A stretch of 64,000 bases of DNA, from positions 62,001 through 126,000 of the forward strand of contig NZ_JAUSUJ010000013.1 of the NCBI RefSeq assembly GCF_030813915.1. Direction: 5' to 3'. The notes below the pieces were generated by a model, which saw only the letters and a program-made list of their open reading frames with translations, did no database searches and had not been told where the DNA came from. Source of the DNA: Rhodoplanes tepidamans (lineage in GTDB: Bacteria > Pseudomonadota > Alphaproteobacteria > Rhizobiales > Xanthobacteraceae). Shown piece by piece: positions 55,273-63,556 of this stretch (its first letter is position 1; each line of letters begins with the position of its first letter). Both the position numbers and the translations under genes were made by a program.

Positions 55273-57588
55273 TCACACCGGCGCGGCGGCGCGCGCAAGG
55301 GCTGGCGGGTCGAAGGCACGGACGGGCGGCAATGCGCCGACGAATCTCTCCACCTCGACGAGCGTCGACTGGGCACTCGACCCCTGGGCGAGGCGCGAGG
55401 TCCCGATATCGGGCGTCAGCACGTTGGGGTTGCCGTGGACGTCGAGCCCGTCGCCGGAGGGCGCCGGATCGAACCAGGCGCCGGTCGGCATCACGGCGAC
55501 GCGCTCGGCGAGGCCCGGATCGATCACCACGCCGGCCAGGCAGGCCCCGCGGGCGTTGAAGACGCGCACGATGTCGCCGTCCTTCAGGCCGCGCCGTGCG
55601 GCGTCGTCGGGATGAAGCCGGATCGCCTCGCGTCCGAGGATCTTGCCGGCGACCGAGACGGGGCCCGGATCGGTCTGGCTGTGCAGGCGCCGCACCGGCT
55701 GGTTGGTGATCAGATGCAGCGGGAAGCGCGCCGCCTCCGCCGCGCCGAGCCATTCGGCCGGCGGCAGCCAGGCCGGATGCGGCGGCGCATCGTCGTAGCC
55801 GAACGTCTCCACCGCCGCCGACGTGATCTCGATCTTTCCCGACGGCGTGGCGAGGCGGTGGGCGGCCGGGTCGGCGCGGAACTCCTCCATCAGCACGTAG
55901 TCGCGCTCCGGCGGCGGCAGCTCGATCACGCCCTCGGCCCAGAACTGCTGGAACGACGGCAGCTCGATGCCCTTCCTCGCGGCACCGTCGCGGATGCCCT
56001 GATAGACGTGGCGGCACCAGTCCATCTCGTCGCGGCCCTGCGTGAACGCCTCGGCATAGCCGAGCCGGGCCGCGAGCGTCGCGAAGATGTCGATGTCGTT
56101 CCTCGCCTCGCCGACCGGGGCGATCGCCTTGTGCATGGCGAACACGAACGGATCGCGCGAGGTGCCGCCGACGTCGTTGCGCTCCAGCGTCGTCGTCGCC
56201 GGCAGCACGATGTCGGCGTGGCGCGCCGTCGGCGTCCACCACGATTCGTGGACGATCACGGTCTCCGGCTTCTGCCAGGCGCGCTGCAGCCGGTTGAGGT
56301 CCTGGTGATGGTGGAACGGATTGCCGCCCGCCCAGTAGACCAGCCGGATGTCCGGATAGGTCAGGCGCTGCCCGTTGAACTCGTAGGACCCGCCGGGATC
56401 GAGCAGCATGTCGGCGATGCGGGCGACCGGAATCGCGCTCTTCGCCGGGTTGGGCGGCGGCGGCACCTCGGGTCCCGGCAGCGACAGGCGCGGCAGGCCG
56501 GGCCCGTGGATCGAGCCGTGGCCGAAGCCGAAGCCCTGCCCCGGCAGGCCGATGCCGCCCAGCATGGCGGCGAGCGTGATCAGCGCCCAGTAGGGCTGCT
56601 CGCCGTGATGGGCGCGCTGCAGCGACCAGGTCGCCGTCATGTAGGTCGGCACGCCGGCGGCGCGCCGTGCCAGCTCGCGTATTTTTCCGGCCGGCACGCC
56701 GCAGATCGCCTCGGCCCATTCGGGCGTCTTCGCCGTGCCGTCGCTCCTGCCGGTCAGATAGTCGGCGAAGCGATCGAACCCCGCGCAGTAGCGGTCGATG
56801 AACCCGGCGTCGTGCCGGCCCTCCGAGAGCAGCACCTGCGCCATGCCGAGCATCAGCACGACATCGGTGTTGGGGCGGATCGGGATCCACTCGGCGTCGA
56901 GGAACTCCGGCGCGTCGGCCTTCACCGGGCTGACGTTCACGAAGGCGAGCCCGGCGGCGCGGGCACGGCGCAGCCACGTCTCGGTGTCGTGCGCGCCGAC
57001 GCCGCCCGAGCCGACCTGGCTGTTCTTCAGGGCGAGACCGCCGAAGGCGATCATCAGCGTCGCGTTGGCGATCACGCTCGGCCAGTCGGTGGCCCGGCCG
57101 GTCACCGGCTGGAAGGTGCCGAGCACGTGCGGCAGCAGGAACTGCGCGGCGCCGAACGAGTAGTTGGCGAGCTGGTCGACGAAGCCGCCGCCCAGCGCCA
57201 GGAACCGCCGCACCAGCGTGCGGGCGTGGTGCACCCGGCCCGCCGACGACCAGCCGTAGGAGCCGCCGAACACCGCGGTCGGCCCGTACGCGCCGCGCAC
57301 CCGCGACACCTCGCCGGCGACGAGGTCCAGCGCCTCGTCCCACGACACCTCGCGGAAGGCGTCGTGGCCGGTGCGCGGCCTGCCCTCCCGCCACCCCTCG
57401 CGCACCGCCGGCCGCGTGACGCGGAGCGGCGAATGCACCATCGCCGGGATGGCGGCGAGCATCGGCGAGGGCGCCGGGTCGCGCGAGAAGGGCGTGCAGC
57501 GGACCAGACGGCCGTTCTCGACCGTCGCCGTGAAGGCGCCCCAGTGGGACAGCGAGGGACTGCGGTGGGAGGCGGGTGCGGGGGTCAT
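55273..57588 (-). CDS. Molybdopterin oxidoreductase of the DMSO/biotin sulfoxide reductase type (BisC-like)
   Basis: 771 residues. The molybdenum ligand serine is S115 in YGWSSAGRVHH, as in DMSO reductase, TorA and BisC. There is no N-terminal Cys cluster and no Tat signal, so it is a cytoplasmic, single-domain enzyme closest to BisC/TorZ-like types. It probably reduces an S- or N-oxide or acts in reverse on a pathway intermediate. It is second in the run starting with the racemase gene. It needs molybdate, and modBC lie at 62858. Confidence 0.88.
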   Translation of the reverse strand: MTPAPASHRSPSLSHWGAFTATVENGRLVRCTPFSRDPAPSPMLAAIPAMVHSPLRVTRPAVREGWREGRPRTGHDAFREVSWDEALDLVAGEVSRVRGAYGPTAVFGGSYGWSSAGRVHHARTLVRRFLALGGGFVDQLANYSFGAAQFLLPHVLGTFQPVTGRATDWPSVIANATLMIAFGGLALKNSQVGSGGVGAHDTETWLRRARAAGLAFVNVSPVKADAPEFLDAEWIPIRPNTDVVLMLGMAQVLLSEGRHDAGFIDRYCAGFDRFADYLTGRSDGTAKTPEWAEAICGVPAGKIRELARRAAGVPTYMTATWSLQRAHHGEQPYWALITLAAMLGGIGLPGQGFGFGHGSIHGPGLPRLSLPGPEVPPPPNPAKSAIPVARIADMLLDPGGSYEFNGQRLTYPDIRLVYWAGGNPFHHHQDLNRLQRAWQKPETVIVHESWWTPTARHADIVLPATTTLERNDVGGTSRDPFVFAMHKAIAPVGEARNDIDIFATLAARLGYAEAFTQGRDEMDWCRHVYQGIRDGAARKGIELPSFQQFWAEGVIELPPPERDYVLMEEFRADPAAHRLATPSGKIEITSAAVETFGYDDAPPHPAWLPPAEWLGAAEAARFPLHLITNQPVRRLHSQTDPGPVSVAGKILGREAIRLHPDDAARRGLKDGDIVRVFNARGACLAGVVIDPGLAERVAVMPTGAWFDPAPSGDGLDVHGNPNVLTPDIGTSRLAQGSSAQSTLVEVERFVGALPPVRAFDPPALARAAAPV

Positions 57589-57615
57589 GACTCGACTGTG
57601 GACCGGGCCTCGCCG

Positions 57616-58332
57616 CTACGCAACGAGCGCCGCACTCTTCGCGAGTGCGAAGTCCACCGCGGCGTCGGCGTGCAGGAAGGTCGAATCGAACACCGGCAGG
57701 TCGGTGTCGTCCTGACCGACCAGCAGGCCGATCTCGGTACAACCGAAGATCACGGCGTCGGCGCCCTGCGCCTTGCCCCTGGCCATGACGGCCCGGTACT
57801 TCTCGCGCGACGAGTCCTTGACCACGCCGCAGCACAGCTCGCCGAAGATCACGTCGTGCACCATGCCGCGCTCGTCCGAGGTCTCCGGCACGATCGCCTC
57901 GATGCCGAAGCGGTTGCGCAGCCTCGCACGGTAGAACTCCTCCTCCATGGTGAAGCGGGTGGCGAGCAGCAGCGGCCTCGCGATCCGCTTCTCCTTCAGG
58001 GGCGCCGCGGTGGCGTCGACGATGTGGAGGAGCGGCACCGAGACGGCCCGCTGCACGTCGTCGGCGAGCTTGTGCATGGTGTTGGTGCAGATCAGCAGGC
58101 AGTCGGCGCCGGCCTTCTCGAGGCCGCGGCCGATGTCGGCGAGCACCTGCGCGGCCTGCACCCAGTCGCCGGCGCGCTGCAGCGCGACGATGGCGTCGAA
58201 GTCGACCGAGCGCATCAGCACGTCGGCCGAGTGCAGCCCGCCGAGGCGCTCGCGCACCTGCTCGTTGATCCGCCGGTAGTACACCGCGGTGCTCTCCCAG
58301 CTCATGCCTCCGATCAGCCCGATGGTGCGCAT
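57616..58332 (-). CDS. Aspartate/glutamate racemase family protein
   Basis: 238 residues. The catalytic cysteines are C82 (CTNTMH) and C198 (FGCTEI), and the start MRTIGLIGGMSWEST is typical of the aspartate racemase (YgeA-like) group. It interconverts D- and L-amino acids by a two-base mechanism. It is first of the minus-strand catabolic run, divergent from the Lrp/AsnC gene, and the presence of a DadA-like gene at the other end suggests a D-amino-acid or hydantoin-like substrate. Confidence 0.9.
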   Translation of the reverse strand: MRTIGLIGGMSWESTAVYYRRINEQVRERLGGLHSADVLMRSVDFDAIVALQRAGDWVQAAQVLADIGRGLEKAGADCLLICTNTMHKLADDVQRAVSVPLLHIVDATAAPLKEKRIARPLLLATRFTMEEEFYRARLRNRFGIEAIVPETSDERGMVHDVIFGELCCGVVKDSSREKYRAVMARGKAQGADAVIFGCTEIGLLVGQDDTDLPVFDSTFLHADAAVDFALAKSAALVA

Positions 58333-58380
58333 GACGGCCTCCCTTGCTTGCTCGCGACCGGGCAAGCTTAGGCGGTATCG

Positions 58381-58442
58381 GGCGCATTCGGTTCGCAAAA
58401 CAATGCGCCGGAAGGCCGCGAACCGGCAATGCGATTTGCCGG
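58381..58442. promoter_or_regulatory. Two palindromes in the divergent racemase/Lrp region
   Basis: GGCGCATT (58381) pairs with AATGCGCC (58402) over a 13-base spacer, and CCGGCAA (58423) pairs with TTGCCGG (58436) over 6 bases. Both lie in the 169-base gap between the racemase and Lrp/AsnC starts, followed by the A/T-rich tract ATGATAAAAGAAATGAG (about 58448-58464). These are candidate sites for the Lrp protein. Confidence 0.4.
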
Positions 58443-58501
58443 ATTCCATGATAAAAGAAATGAGATTCCAATATCTCGCCTGCACGCGAAATAGGCATTC
58501 C

Positions 58502-58972
58502 ATGGATCGAATCGACCAGAAAATACTCGATCTCCTGCAGGGAGACGCCACGCTGCCGATCGCCGCCATCGCCGAGAAGGTGGGCCTCTCCACGGCGCCG
58601 TGCTGGCGGCGGATCAGGAAGCTGGAGGACGACGGCGTCATCCAGCGCCGGGTTGCGCTGGTCGACCGCCGCAAGGTGAACGTGCCGATGACGCTGTTCG
58701 TCTCGGTGCGCACCACCCGCCACGCGCTGGAATGGGTCGACGACTTCCGCGGCATGATCGCCGACATCCCGGAGATCGTCGAGGTGTGGCGGCTGACCGG
58801 CGACGTCGACTATCTGCTGCGCATCGTGGTGCCCGACATCGACGCCTACGACGCCGTCTACAAGCGCATGATCGACCGCGTCGAGCTCGCCGACGTCTCG
58901 TCCGCCATCGCCATGGAGGAGCTGAAATACACCACCGCCGTGCCGACCGGCTACATCGCGAAGACGCGGTGA
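58502..58972 (+). CDS. Lrp/AsnC family transcriptional regulator
   Basis: 156 residues: an N-terminal winged helix-turn-helix (about 1-60, IAAIAEKVGLSTAPCWRRIRKLEDDGVI) and a C-terminal RAM ligand-binding domain (about 65-145). Amino acids are the usual effectors. Its gene is divergent from the racemase gene, so it probably controls the 49.7-58.3 kb catabolic run and itself. The ATG at 58502 starts the conserved MDRIDQKILDLLQ. Confidence 0.92.
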   Translation: MDRIDQKILDLLQGDATLPIAAIAEKVGLSTAPCWRRIRKLEDDGVIQRRVALVDRRKVNVPMTLFVSVRTTRHALEWVDDFRGMIADIPEIVEVWRLTGDVDYLLRIVVPDIDAYDAVYKRMIDRVELADVSSAIAMEELKYTTAVPTGYIAKTR

Positions 58973-59057
58973 GGACGGGCGAGCGCCGCGGCACTACTTT
59001 TGATTGCATGCCAGATATGAGTGTCGTAAACGCTTCTCGCGATCCGAGGGGCACGAG

Positions 59058-59966
59058 ATGGTCGGCGGGCGGTTTGTCGGAAGCAAGAGAACAGAGGAAA
59101 AGCTCCGAGTCGTAAGGGACTATTTGGCTGCATATACGAAAGCCCTCAAAGGTAAATACTTTCTGATCTACATCGATGCTTTTGCAGGCACAGGAGATTA
59201 TGCACTCGATCGTGGCGATGCCGGGCTGTTCTCTGGAACAGGCGACACCGAGGGACTCGTCACGCGCCCGGGCTCGGCAAAACTGGCGCTCGAACTGGAA
59301 CCTGGTTTCGACAAGCTGATCTTCATCGACAAGGACAGGGACAGCATCGCATCGCTCGAGCGGATAAGAGAACAAAATCCCGGAAAGCTCATTGAAATCC
59401 GCGCAGAGGATTCCAACGCGGCGGTGAGGGCAATATGCTCGGACACCCGTTGGGATTCACGCCGCGGCCGTCTTCTCGGAACTCGAGCAGTCACCTTCCT
59501 CGACCCTTTCGCACTGTCGGTTGAATGGGAAACGCTCGTCGCGATAGGCCGGACCAGGGCGATCGATCTCTGGTACCTCTTCCCGACGAATGCCGTCGGC
59601 CGCCTTCTCGCAAACAACCCGGAGGCGATCCGGGCAGGCTGGGAGGCCAGGCTCAATGCAATCCTCGGCGGCCCATGGTGGCGGGAGGAACTGTACGCAC
59701 CCTTCTCGAAACAGCCGGATCTCTTCGCGTCGACGGAATGCTCCAAGGAGGAGAAACGCGTCGCAAGACCAGAGGACGTAGTCCGCCGGTTCATATCGAA
59801 GCTCGAATGCCACTTCGCTTATGTCGCCGACCGGCCCAGGGACCTCAAAAGGAACAACCAGCCCCGCTTCTCGCTGGTTTTTGCCGTGGCGAATCCGAGT
59901 CGGGGCGCGATCGACCTCGCCAAACGCGTCTCCGATCACATTCTGAAAAACCAAACCAAGGCCTAG
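59058..59966 (+). CDS. Three-Cys-motif partner protein TcmP
   Basis: 302 residues. The start (TEEKLRVVRDYLAAYTKALKG) and YIDAFAGTGDY (38-48, like SAM-binding motif I), with FLDPFALSVEW (147-157, like the D-P-P-Y/F motif of methyltransferases), match the TcmP family, which is regularly encoded beside DUF5131 (three-Cys-motif) proteins and has unknown function. The ATG at 59058 follows GAGGGG. Codons are clearly A/T-richer than in flanking genes (many AAA, GCA, ATA). Its stop codon overlaps that of the convergent DUF5131 gene in the shared bases CTAG. Confidence 0.85.
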   Translation: MVGGRFVGSKRTEEKLRVVRDYLAAYTKALKGKYFLIYIDAFAGTGDYALDRGDAGLFSGTGDTEGLVTRPGSAKLALELEPGFDKLIFIDKDRDSIASLERIREQNPGKLIEIRAEDSNAAVRAICSDTRWDSRRGRLLGTRAVTFLDPFALSVEWETLVAIGRTRAIDLWYLFPTNAVGRLLANNPEAIRAGWEARLNAILGGPWWREELYAPFSKQPDLFASTECSKEEKRVARPEDVVRRFISKLECHFAYVADRPRDLKRNNQPRFSLVFAVANPSRGAIDLAKRVSDHILKNQTKA

Positions 59967-60802
59967 GCGACGGACTTCTCTGGCTTCATTGCAGTTCCCG
60001 TTTTCGGGAAGTCCCTGATCAATCTCCCGTCGATCATTCCCCCACCTTTTCCATGTGGATCGATGACGCGGGCGCCGAGTTCGTCAATTCCGGCTTCGCT
60101 GACCAGAGGATTGCTCCTGTAGGTGCCCCATTGTTTCAGAAACGGCGCAACTCGACGGGCACGGCAATCCGCGATGATATCTCTCGCCCACTGCGCCTGC
60201 ATCGATCGTGCCCGCCCTCCGCTTTCGCCTCCACATATCAACCAATCGGGCCAAGGTCCGCACGCTGGCAGTCTAAGCGGACCGACAGCGGGCTCGTATG
60301 AGACGAAACGGACCACCGCCGGTATGGCGACGAGATGCGGCCACCGCTGATCAAAACGCTCCTGATCCTCCGCGGTGGTGCCCAGCCAGACATTCGAATA
60401 TCCGGCTCTCCAATCGGCAGGCAGCATCTTCTCGATATTTTGAGGTCTCTTTGTCAGGAGCAACCAGTCCAAGCCTGGGCACTCCCGTATCAACTCGAAA
60501 AGGTCAGCACGCCACTCCGTCGGAACCTTGTTGTCGAAAACATCGGCAAGGCTCGCGCAGAAAACGCGTTGGCGCCGCCCATGAGCAGTTCGGAAAAGCT
60601 CGGCACGCGCATTCCAGATACGCGGCGCTTTCCAATAGTCCGCAGTCGTCCTCCTCCGAGCGTGATTTCCCCACTGAACCAGTCCGGACCGCTTCGCCCA
60701 AGATTCAGCGTAGCAGTGGTCGCATCCAGGACTGATCTTCGTGCAGCCGGTCCAGGGATTGAACGTATGATCTGTCCATTCGATTTTTGACCGCTCGGCC
60801 AT
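59963..60802 (-). CDS. DUF5131 (phage Gp37/Gp68-like) three-Cys-motif protein
   Basis: 279 residues. The motif C20-x6-C27-x2-C30 (NPWTGCTKISPGCDHCYAE) is the named three-Cys motif; with its radical-SAM-like spacing it may bind an iron-sulfur cluster, but this is inference. Later conserved blocks include FCASLADVFDNKVP, LLTKRPQNI, NVWLGTTAEDQ and WLICGGESG. Family members occur in phages and bacteria with unknown activity. The convergent neighbour encodes its usual partner TcmP. Base composition is A/T-richer than in surrounding genes, suggesting transfer. Confidence 0.88.
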   Translation of the reverse strand: MAERSKIEWTDHTFNPWTGCTKISPGCDHCYAESWAKRSGLVQWGNHARRRTTADYWKAPRIWNARAELFRTAHGRRQRVFCASLADVFDNKVPTEWRADLFELIRECPGLDWLLLTKRPQNIEKMLPADWRAGYSNVWLGTTAEDQERFDQRWPHLVAIPAVVRFVSYEPAVGPLRLPACGPWPDWLICGGESGGRARSMQAQWARDIIADCRARRVAPFLKQWGTYRSNPLVSEAGIDELGARVIDPHGKGGGMIDGRLIRDFPKTGTAMKPEKSVA

Positions 60803-60894
60803 GGTCGTACGTCCTGTTGTGCGCGCGTCGGTCGAGCGTTCGGTCGAGAATCCACACCGAATCGAAATTGTTCCTCAACCAGGACGATAGCTGC

Positions 60895-61932
60895 TCACCC
60901 GAGCAGAAGCAGCCCCGCCGTCACCACCGCGAGGATCACCACGGTGGTCACGCACACCGTGACGAGGTGGCGCCAGCCGAGCATCTTCATGGCGGCGAGC
61001 GAGGTGCCGAGCCCGAGCGCCGCGATGGCGAGGAGCAGCATCGCCGTGGTGAGCCCGACCAGCAGATCCTTCGCGACCCCATAGAGGGGCGCGATCGCCG
61101 GCACGCCCGGCGCGACCGTGTTGACGACGCACAGCGCCAGGAACGCCAGGGCGAACACCGGCACCGGCGCCTTGGCGCCGCCGGGCGTCGCCTTCACCAT
61201 CCACCAGCCGATGGCGACGATCACGGGCAGCAGCAGGAAGACGCGGAACAGCTTGACGATCACGGCGGTGTTGCCGACCGGCTCGGACACCGCGTAGCCG
61301 GCGCCGACCACCTGGGCGACGTCGTGGATGGTGCCGCCGAGCAGGATGCCGGTCGCCTGCGGATCGAAGCCGAGCGCGGTGGCGAGCGGCGGATAGACCA
61401 CCATGGCGACGGTGGACAGCGCGTTGACGGCGACCACCACGAAGGCGATGTCGGCCTCGCGCCCCGGATAGGCCGGCACCACGGTCGCGGTGGCGAGCGT
61501 CGCCGAGGCGCCGCACACCGCCGTGCCCGCGCCGGCCAGCGCCCCGAAGCCGCGGGCGAGCCCGAAGGCGCCGGCGCACAGAAAGCCGGTCACCACCGTC
61601 GCCGCCATCGCGACCACCACGAGGACGGCCGACCACAGGCCGAGCGCCGCGATGTCGCCGAGCCCGATGCGCAGCCCGAGCAGCGCCACGGCCCAGCGCA
61701 GGATCGTCTTCACGCTCAGCACCAGACCGGGCTGGAAGGCCGGCCGGGCGGCGACGCGGTTGAGCGCGATGCCGATCAGCAGCGCCACCACCATGGCGGG
61801 GATCGGCGCCACCGGGGCGATCAGCGGCGCCAGCGCGACGGCCGCGACCGCGACCGCCCCGGCGAGGGCGAGGCCCGGGGCGACGGCGCGCGCCGCCGCG
61901 AGTCCGGTCGTGCGGGAGAGGGGCATGGACAT
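60895..61932 (-). CDS. YeiH family putative sulfate exporter
   Basis: 345 residues with about 10-11 membrane helices. VKTILRWAVALLGLRIGL, GAGTAVCGASATLATATVV and GGTIHDVAQVVGAGYAVS are the conserved blocks of the UPF0324/YeiH family, related to TauZ exporters proposed to export sulfite or sulfate. No LysR regulator gene adjoins it here. The start is ATG 61932 or ATG 61926. Confidence 0.86.
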   Translation of the reverse strand: MSMPLSRTTGLAAARAVAPGLALAGAVAVAAVALAPLIAPVAPIPAMVVALLIGIALNRVAARPAFQPGLVLSVKTILRWAVALLGLRIGLGDIAALGLWSAVLVVVAMAATVVTGFLCAGAFGLARGFGALAGAGTAVCGASATLATATVVPAYPGREADIAFVVVAVNALSTVAMVVYPPLATALGFDPQATGILLGGTIHDVAQVVGAGYAVSEPVGNTAVIVKLFRVFLLLPVIVAIGWWMVKATPGGAKAPVPVFALAFLALCVVNTVAPGVPAIAPLYGVAKDLLVGLTTAMLLLAIAALGLGTSLAAMKMLGWRHLVTVCVTTVVILAVVTAGLLLLG

Positions 61933-62058
61933 CGGGGGCTCGGTCGGGACCAGGAGGGCGCCCCCGCCCGGCGCGGCGAACGCATGCGGGAACCCGGGTA
62001 TCTAGGGGACGCCCGCGCGCACCGTCAACGCGGGCCGCGGCCGGCCGGGCGCGCCGCC

Positions 62059-62601
62059 TCACCCCGGCAGCAGCCGGTCGACGGCGGCGCGGCAGTCGCC
62101 GCAGATGCCGTAGCTCACCGCGATCGGCACCTCGGGCAGCTCGCCAAGGGTGGCCGGCTCGCGCCAGACGCCGTCGCGCAGCAGGCGGTTGCAGCTCGAG
62201 CAGCGGAACAGCATGCGGCCACGCGGCAGCCCGCTCGCCGAGAAGTTCAGCGGCAGCCGGAACGGCAGCGGGACGGTGCGCAGCTGCCGGTAGGCGATCA
62301 GCACCCCCTCGCCGGGCTCGGCCCGCAGGGTCATCTCCATGTGGCGCTCGCGGTCGGGCGAATCGCAGCGGAACGGCAGCACCACCGGGTCCTCGCGGCG
62401 CCGCACCCGCCACAGCACCGTGTCGAGCAGCGCACGGGTCGGCTCGCCGGTCACGTGGACGAGCAGGTCGGTGCCGAGCACCCGGGCGACCGTCGCGCTC
62501 GCGCCGTCGTTGCCGAGCGCGAAGGCGTCCCACGCACCGCCGACCCCGACGATCCGGTTGCGCCTGTCGAGCCGGCAGTAGAGCTCCTCCGGTGCCGTCA
62601 C
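62059..62601 (-). CDS. PAS-like protein with split zinc-ribbon (CxxC...CxxC)
   Basis: 180 residues. The N-terminal two thirds (LYCRLDRRNRIVGVGGAWDAFALGNDG) look like a PAS-type sensor domain; the C-terminal part has C134-SSC and C167-GDC, a pair that would bind zinc. It has no output domain. The start is GTG at 62601, set by GGAGGAGAAGGGC just upstream. It could be a small redox or metal sensor. The molybdate genes start 256 bases away in the opposite direction. Confidence 0.65.
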   Translation of the reverse strand: MTAPEELYCRLDRRNRIVGVGGAWDAFALGNDGASATVARVLGTDLLVHVTGEPTRALLDTVLWRVRRREDPVVLPFRCDSPDRERHMEMTLRAEPGEGVLIAYRQLRTVPLPFRLPLNFSASGLPRGRMLFRCSSCNRLLRDGVWREPATLGELPEVPIAVSYGICGDCRAAVDRLLPG

Positions 62602-62705
62602 GCCCTTCTCCTCCCGGCCGCGCCCCCGCGACCGGCGCCGACTGTCGCCGCGCCGCTCCGGGCGCGCAACCCCGATATCGACCGGAGTCGGCCGCGGCCC
62701 CGGGC

Positions 62706-62735
62706 TTGGCATCGGCGGGCCCGCCCCGCTATATT
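62706..62735 (+). promoter_or_regulatory. Sigma-70-like promoter of the mod operon
   Basis: TTGGCA (62706-62711), 18 bases, then TATATT (62730-62735). It lies about 120 bases upstream of modB. The CGCTATATT around the -10 resembles half of a ModE box, but the second half-site is poor. Confidence 0.45.
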
Positions 62736-62795
62736 CGCGACGCTACAGCACGACACGCGCGTCCGGACCGACGGACGCGCAGGAGGCGGCCGGGA

Positions 62796-62861
62796 ATGCG
62801 GACGACGGACAGCGGCGGGACCGTGATCGAGGCCGAGATCGGGGCCTTCCGGCGGCCATGA
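62796..62861 (+). CDS. 21-codon ORF translationally coupled to modB
   Basis: ATG at 62796 is preceded by a strong AGGAGG (62781-62786) with normal spacing and ends in TGA overlapping the modB ATG (ATGA). The 21-residue product resembles nothing known. It may be a leader that couples ribosomes into modB or the remains of a deleted upstream gene such as modA. Confidence 0.4.
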   Translation: MRTTDSGGTVIEAEIGAFRRP

Positions 62862-63556
62862 TGGACCTGACCCCCGAGGAGCTCACCGCCGTCCACCTGT
62901 CGCTGCGCATCGCCATCGTCGCGACCCTGGCGAGCCTGCCGTTCGGCATCTTCGTCGCCTATGCGCTGGCCCGCTGGCGCTTCCCCGGCAAGGTGCTGCT
63001 CGACGGCCTCGTCCACCTGCCGCTGGTGCTGCCGCCGGTCGTCACCGGGTACGTGCTGCTGCTGCTGTTCGGCCGGCGCGGGCCGATCGGCGCCTTCCTG
63101 GCGGAGAACTTCGGCATCGTCTTCTCGTTCCGCTGGACCGGCGCGGCGCTCGCCTGCGGCGTGATGGGCTTCCCGCTGATGGTGCGGGCGATCCGGCTGT
63201 CGATCGAGGCGATCGACCGCCGGCTGGAGGACGCCGCCGGCACGCTCGGCGCCAGCCGGCCCTTCACCTTCGTCCTCGTCACCCTGCCGCTCGCCCTGCC
63301 CGGCCTGATGGTCGGCTCGATCCTGTGCTTCGCCAAGGCGCTCGGCGAGTTCGGCGCGACCATCACGTTCGTCTCCAACATCCCGGGCGAGACGCAGACC
63401 ATCTCGGCGGCGATCTACACCTTCACGCAGACCCCGGACGGCGACGCCGCGGCGCTGCGCCTCACCATCGTGTCGATCGTCATCGCGCTCGGCGCCCTGG
63501 TGGTCTCCGAGGCCGTGCAGCGCTTCGCCAACCGCAAGCTGGCGCAGTTCGAATGA
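62858..63556 (+). CDS. modB: Molybdate ABC transporter permease ModB
   Basis: 232 residues with about five membrane helices. [16 protein letters not shown] at the start, [20 protein letters not shown], the EAA-loop [10 protein letters not shown] and [21 protein letters not shown] are characteristic of ModB. It forms the molybdate channel with ModC. No modA binding protein gene is immediately upstream. Its stop overlaps the modC start (ATGA). Confidence 0.95.
   Translation: MMDLTPEELTAVHLSLRIAIVATLASLPFGIFVAYALARWRFPGKVLLDGLVHLPLVLPPVVTGYVLLLLFGRRGPIGAFLAENFGIVFSFRWTGAALACGVMGFPLMVRAIRLSIEAIDRRLEDAAGTLGASRPFTFVLVTLPLALPGLMVGSILCFAKALGEFGATITFVSNIPGETQTISAAIYTFTQTPDGDAAALRLTIVSIVIALGALVVSEAVQRFANRKLAQFE

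Noticed and set aside
59963-60802. Prophage suggested by the phage Gp37/Gp68 family name
   Set aside because: No integrase, structural, lysis or replication gene is nearby and no attachment-site repeats were seen; the family is common outside phages.
62725-62755. Complete ModE box before modB
   Set aside because: Only the first half (CGCTATATT) fits; the second half lacks the TATATAACG-like arm, so only a promoter was called.
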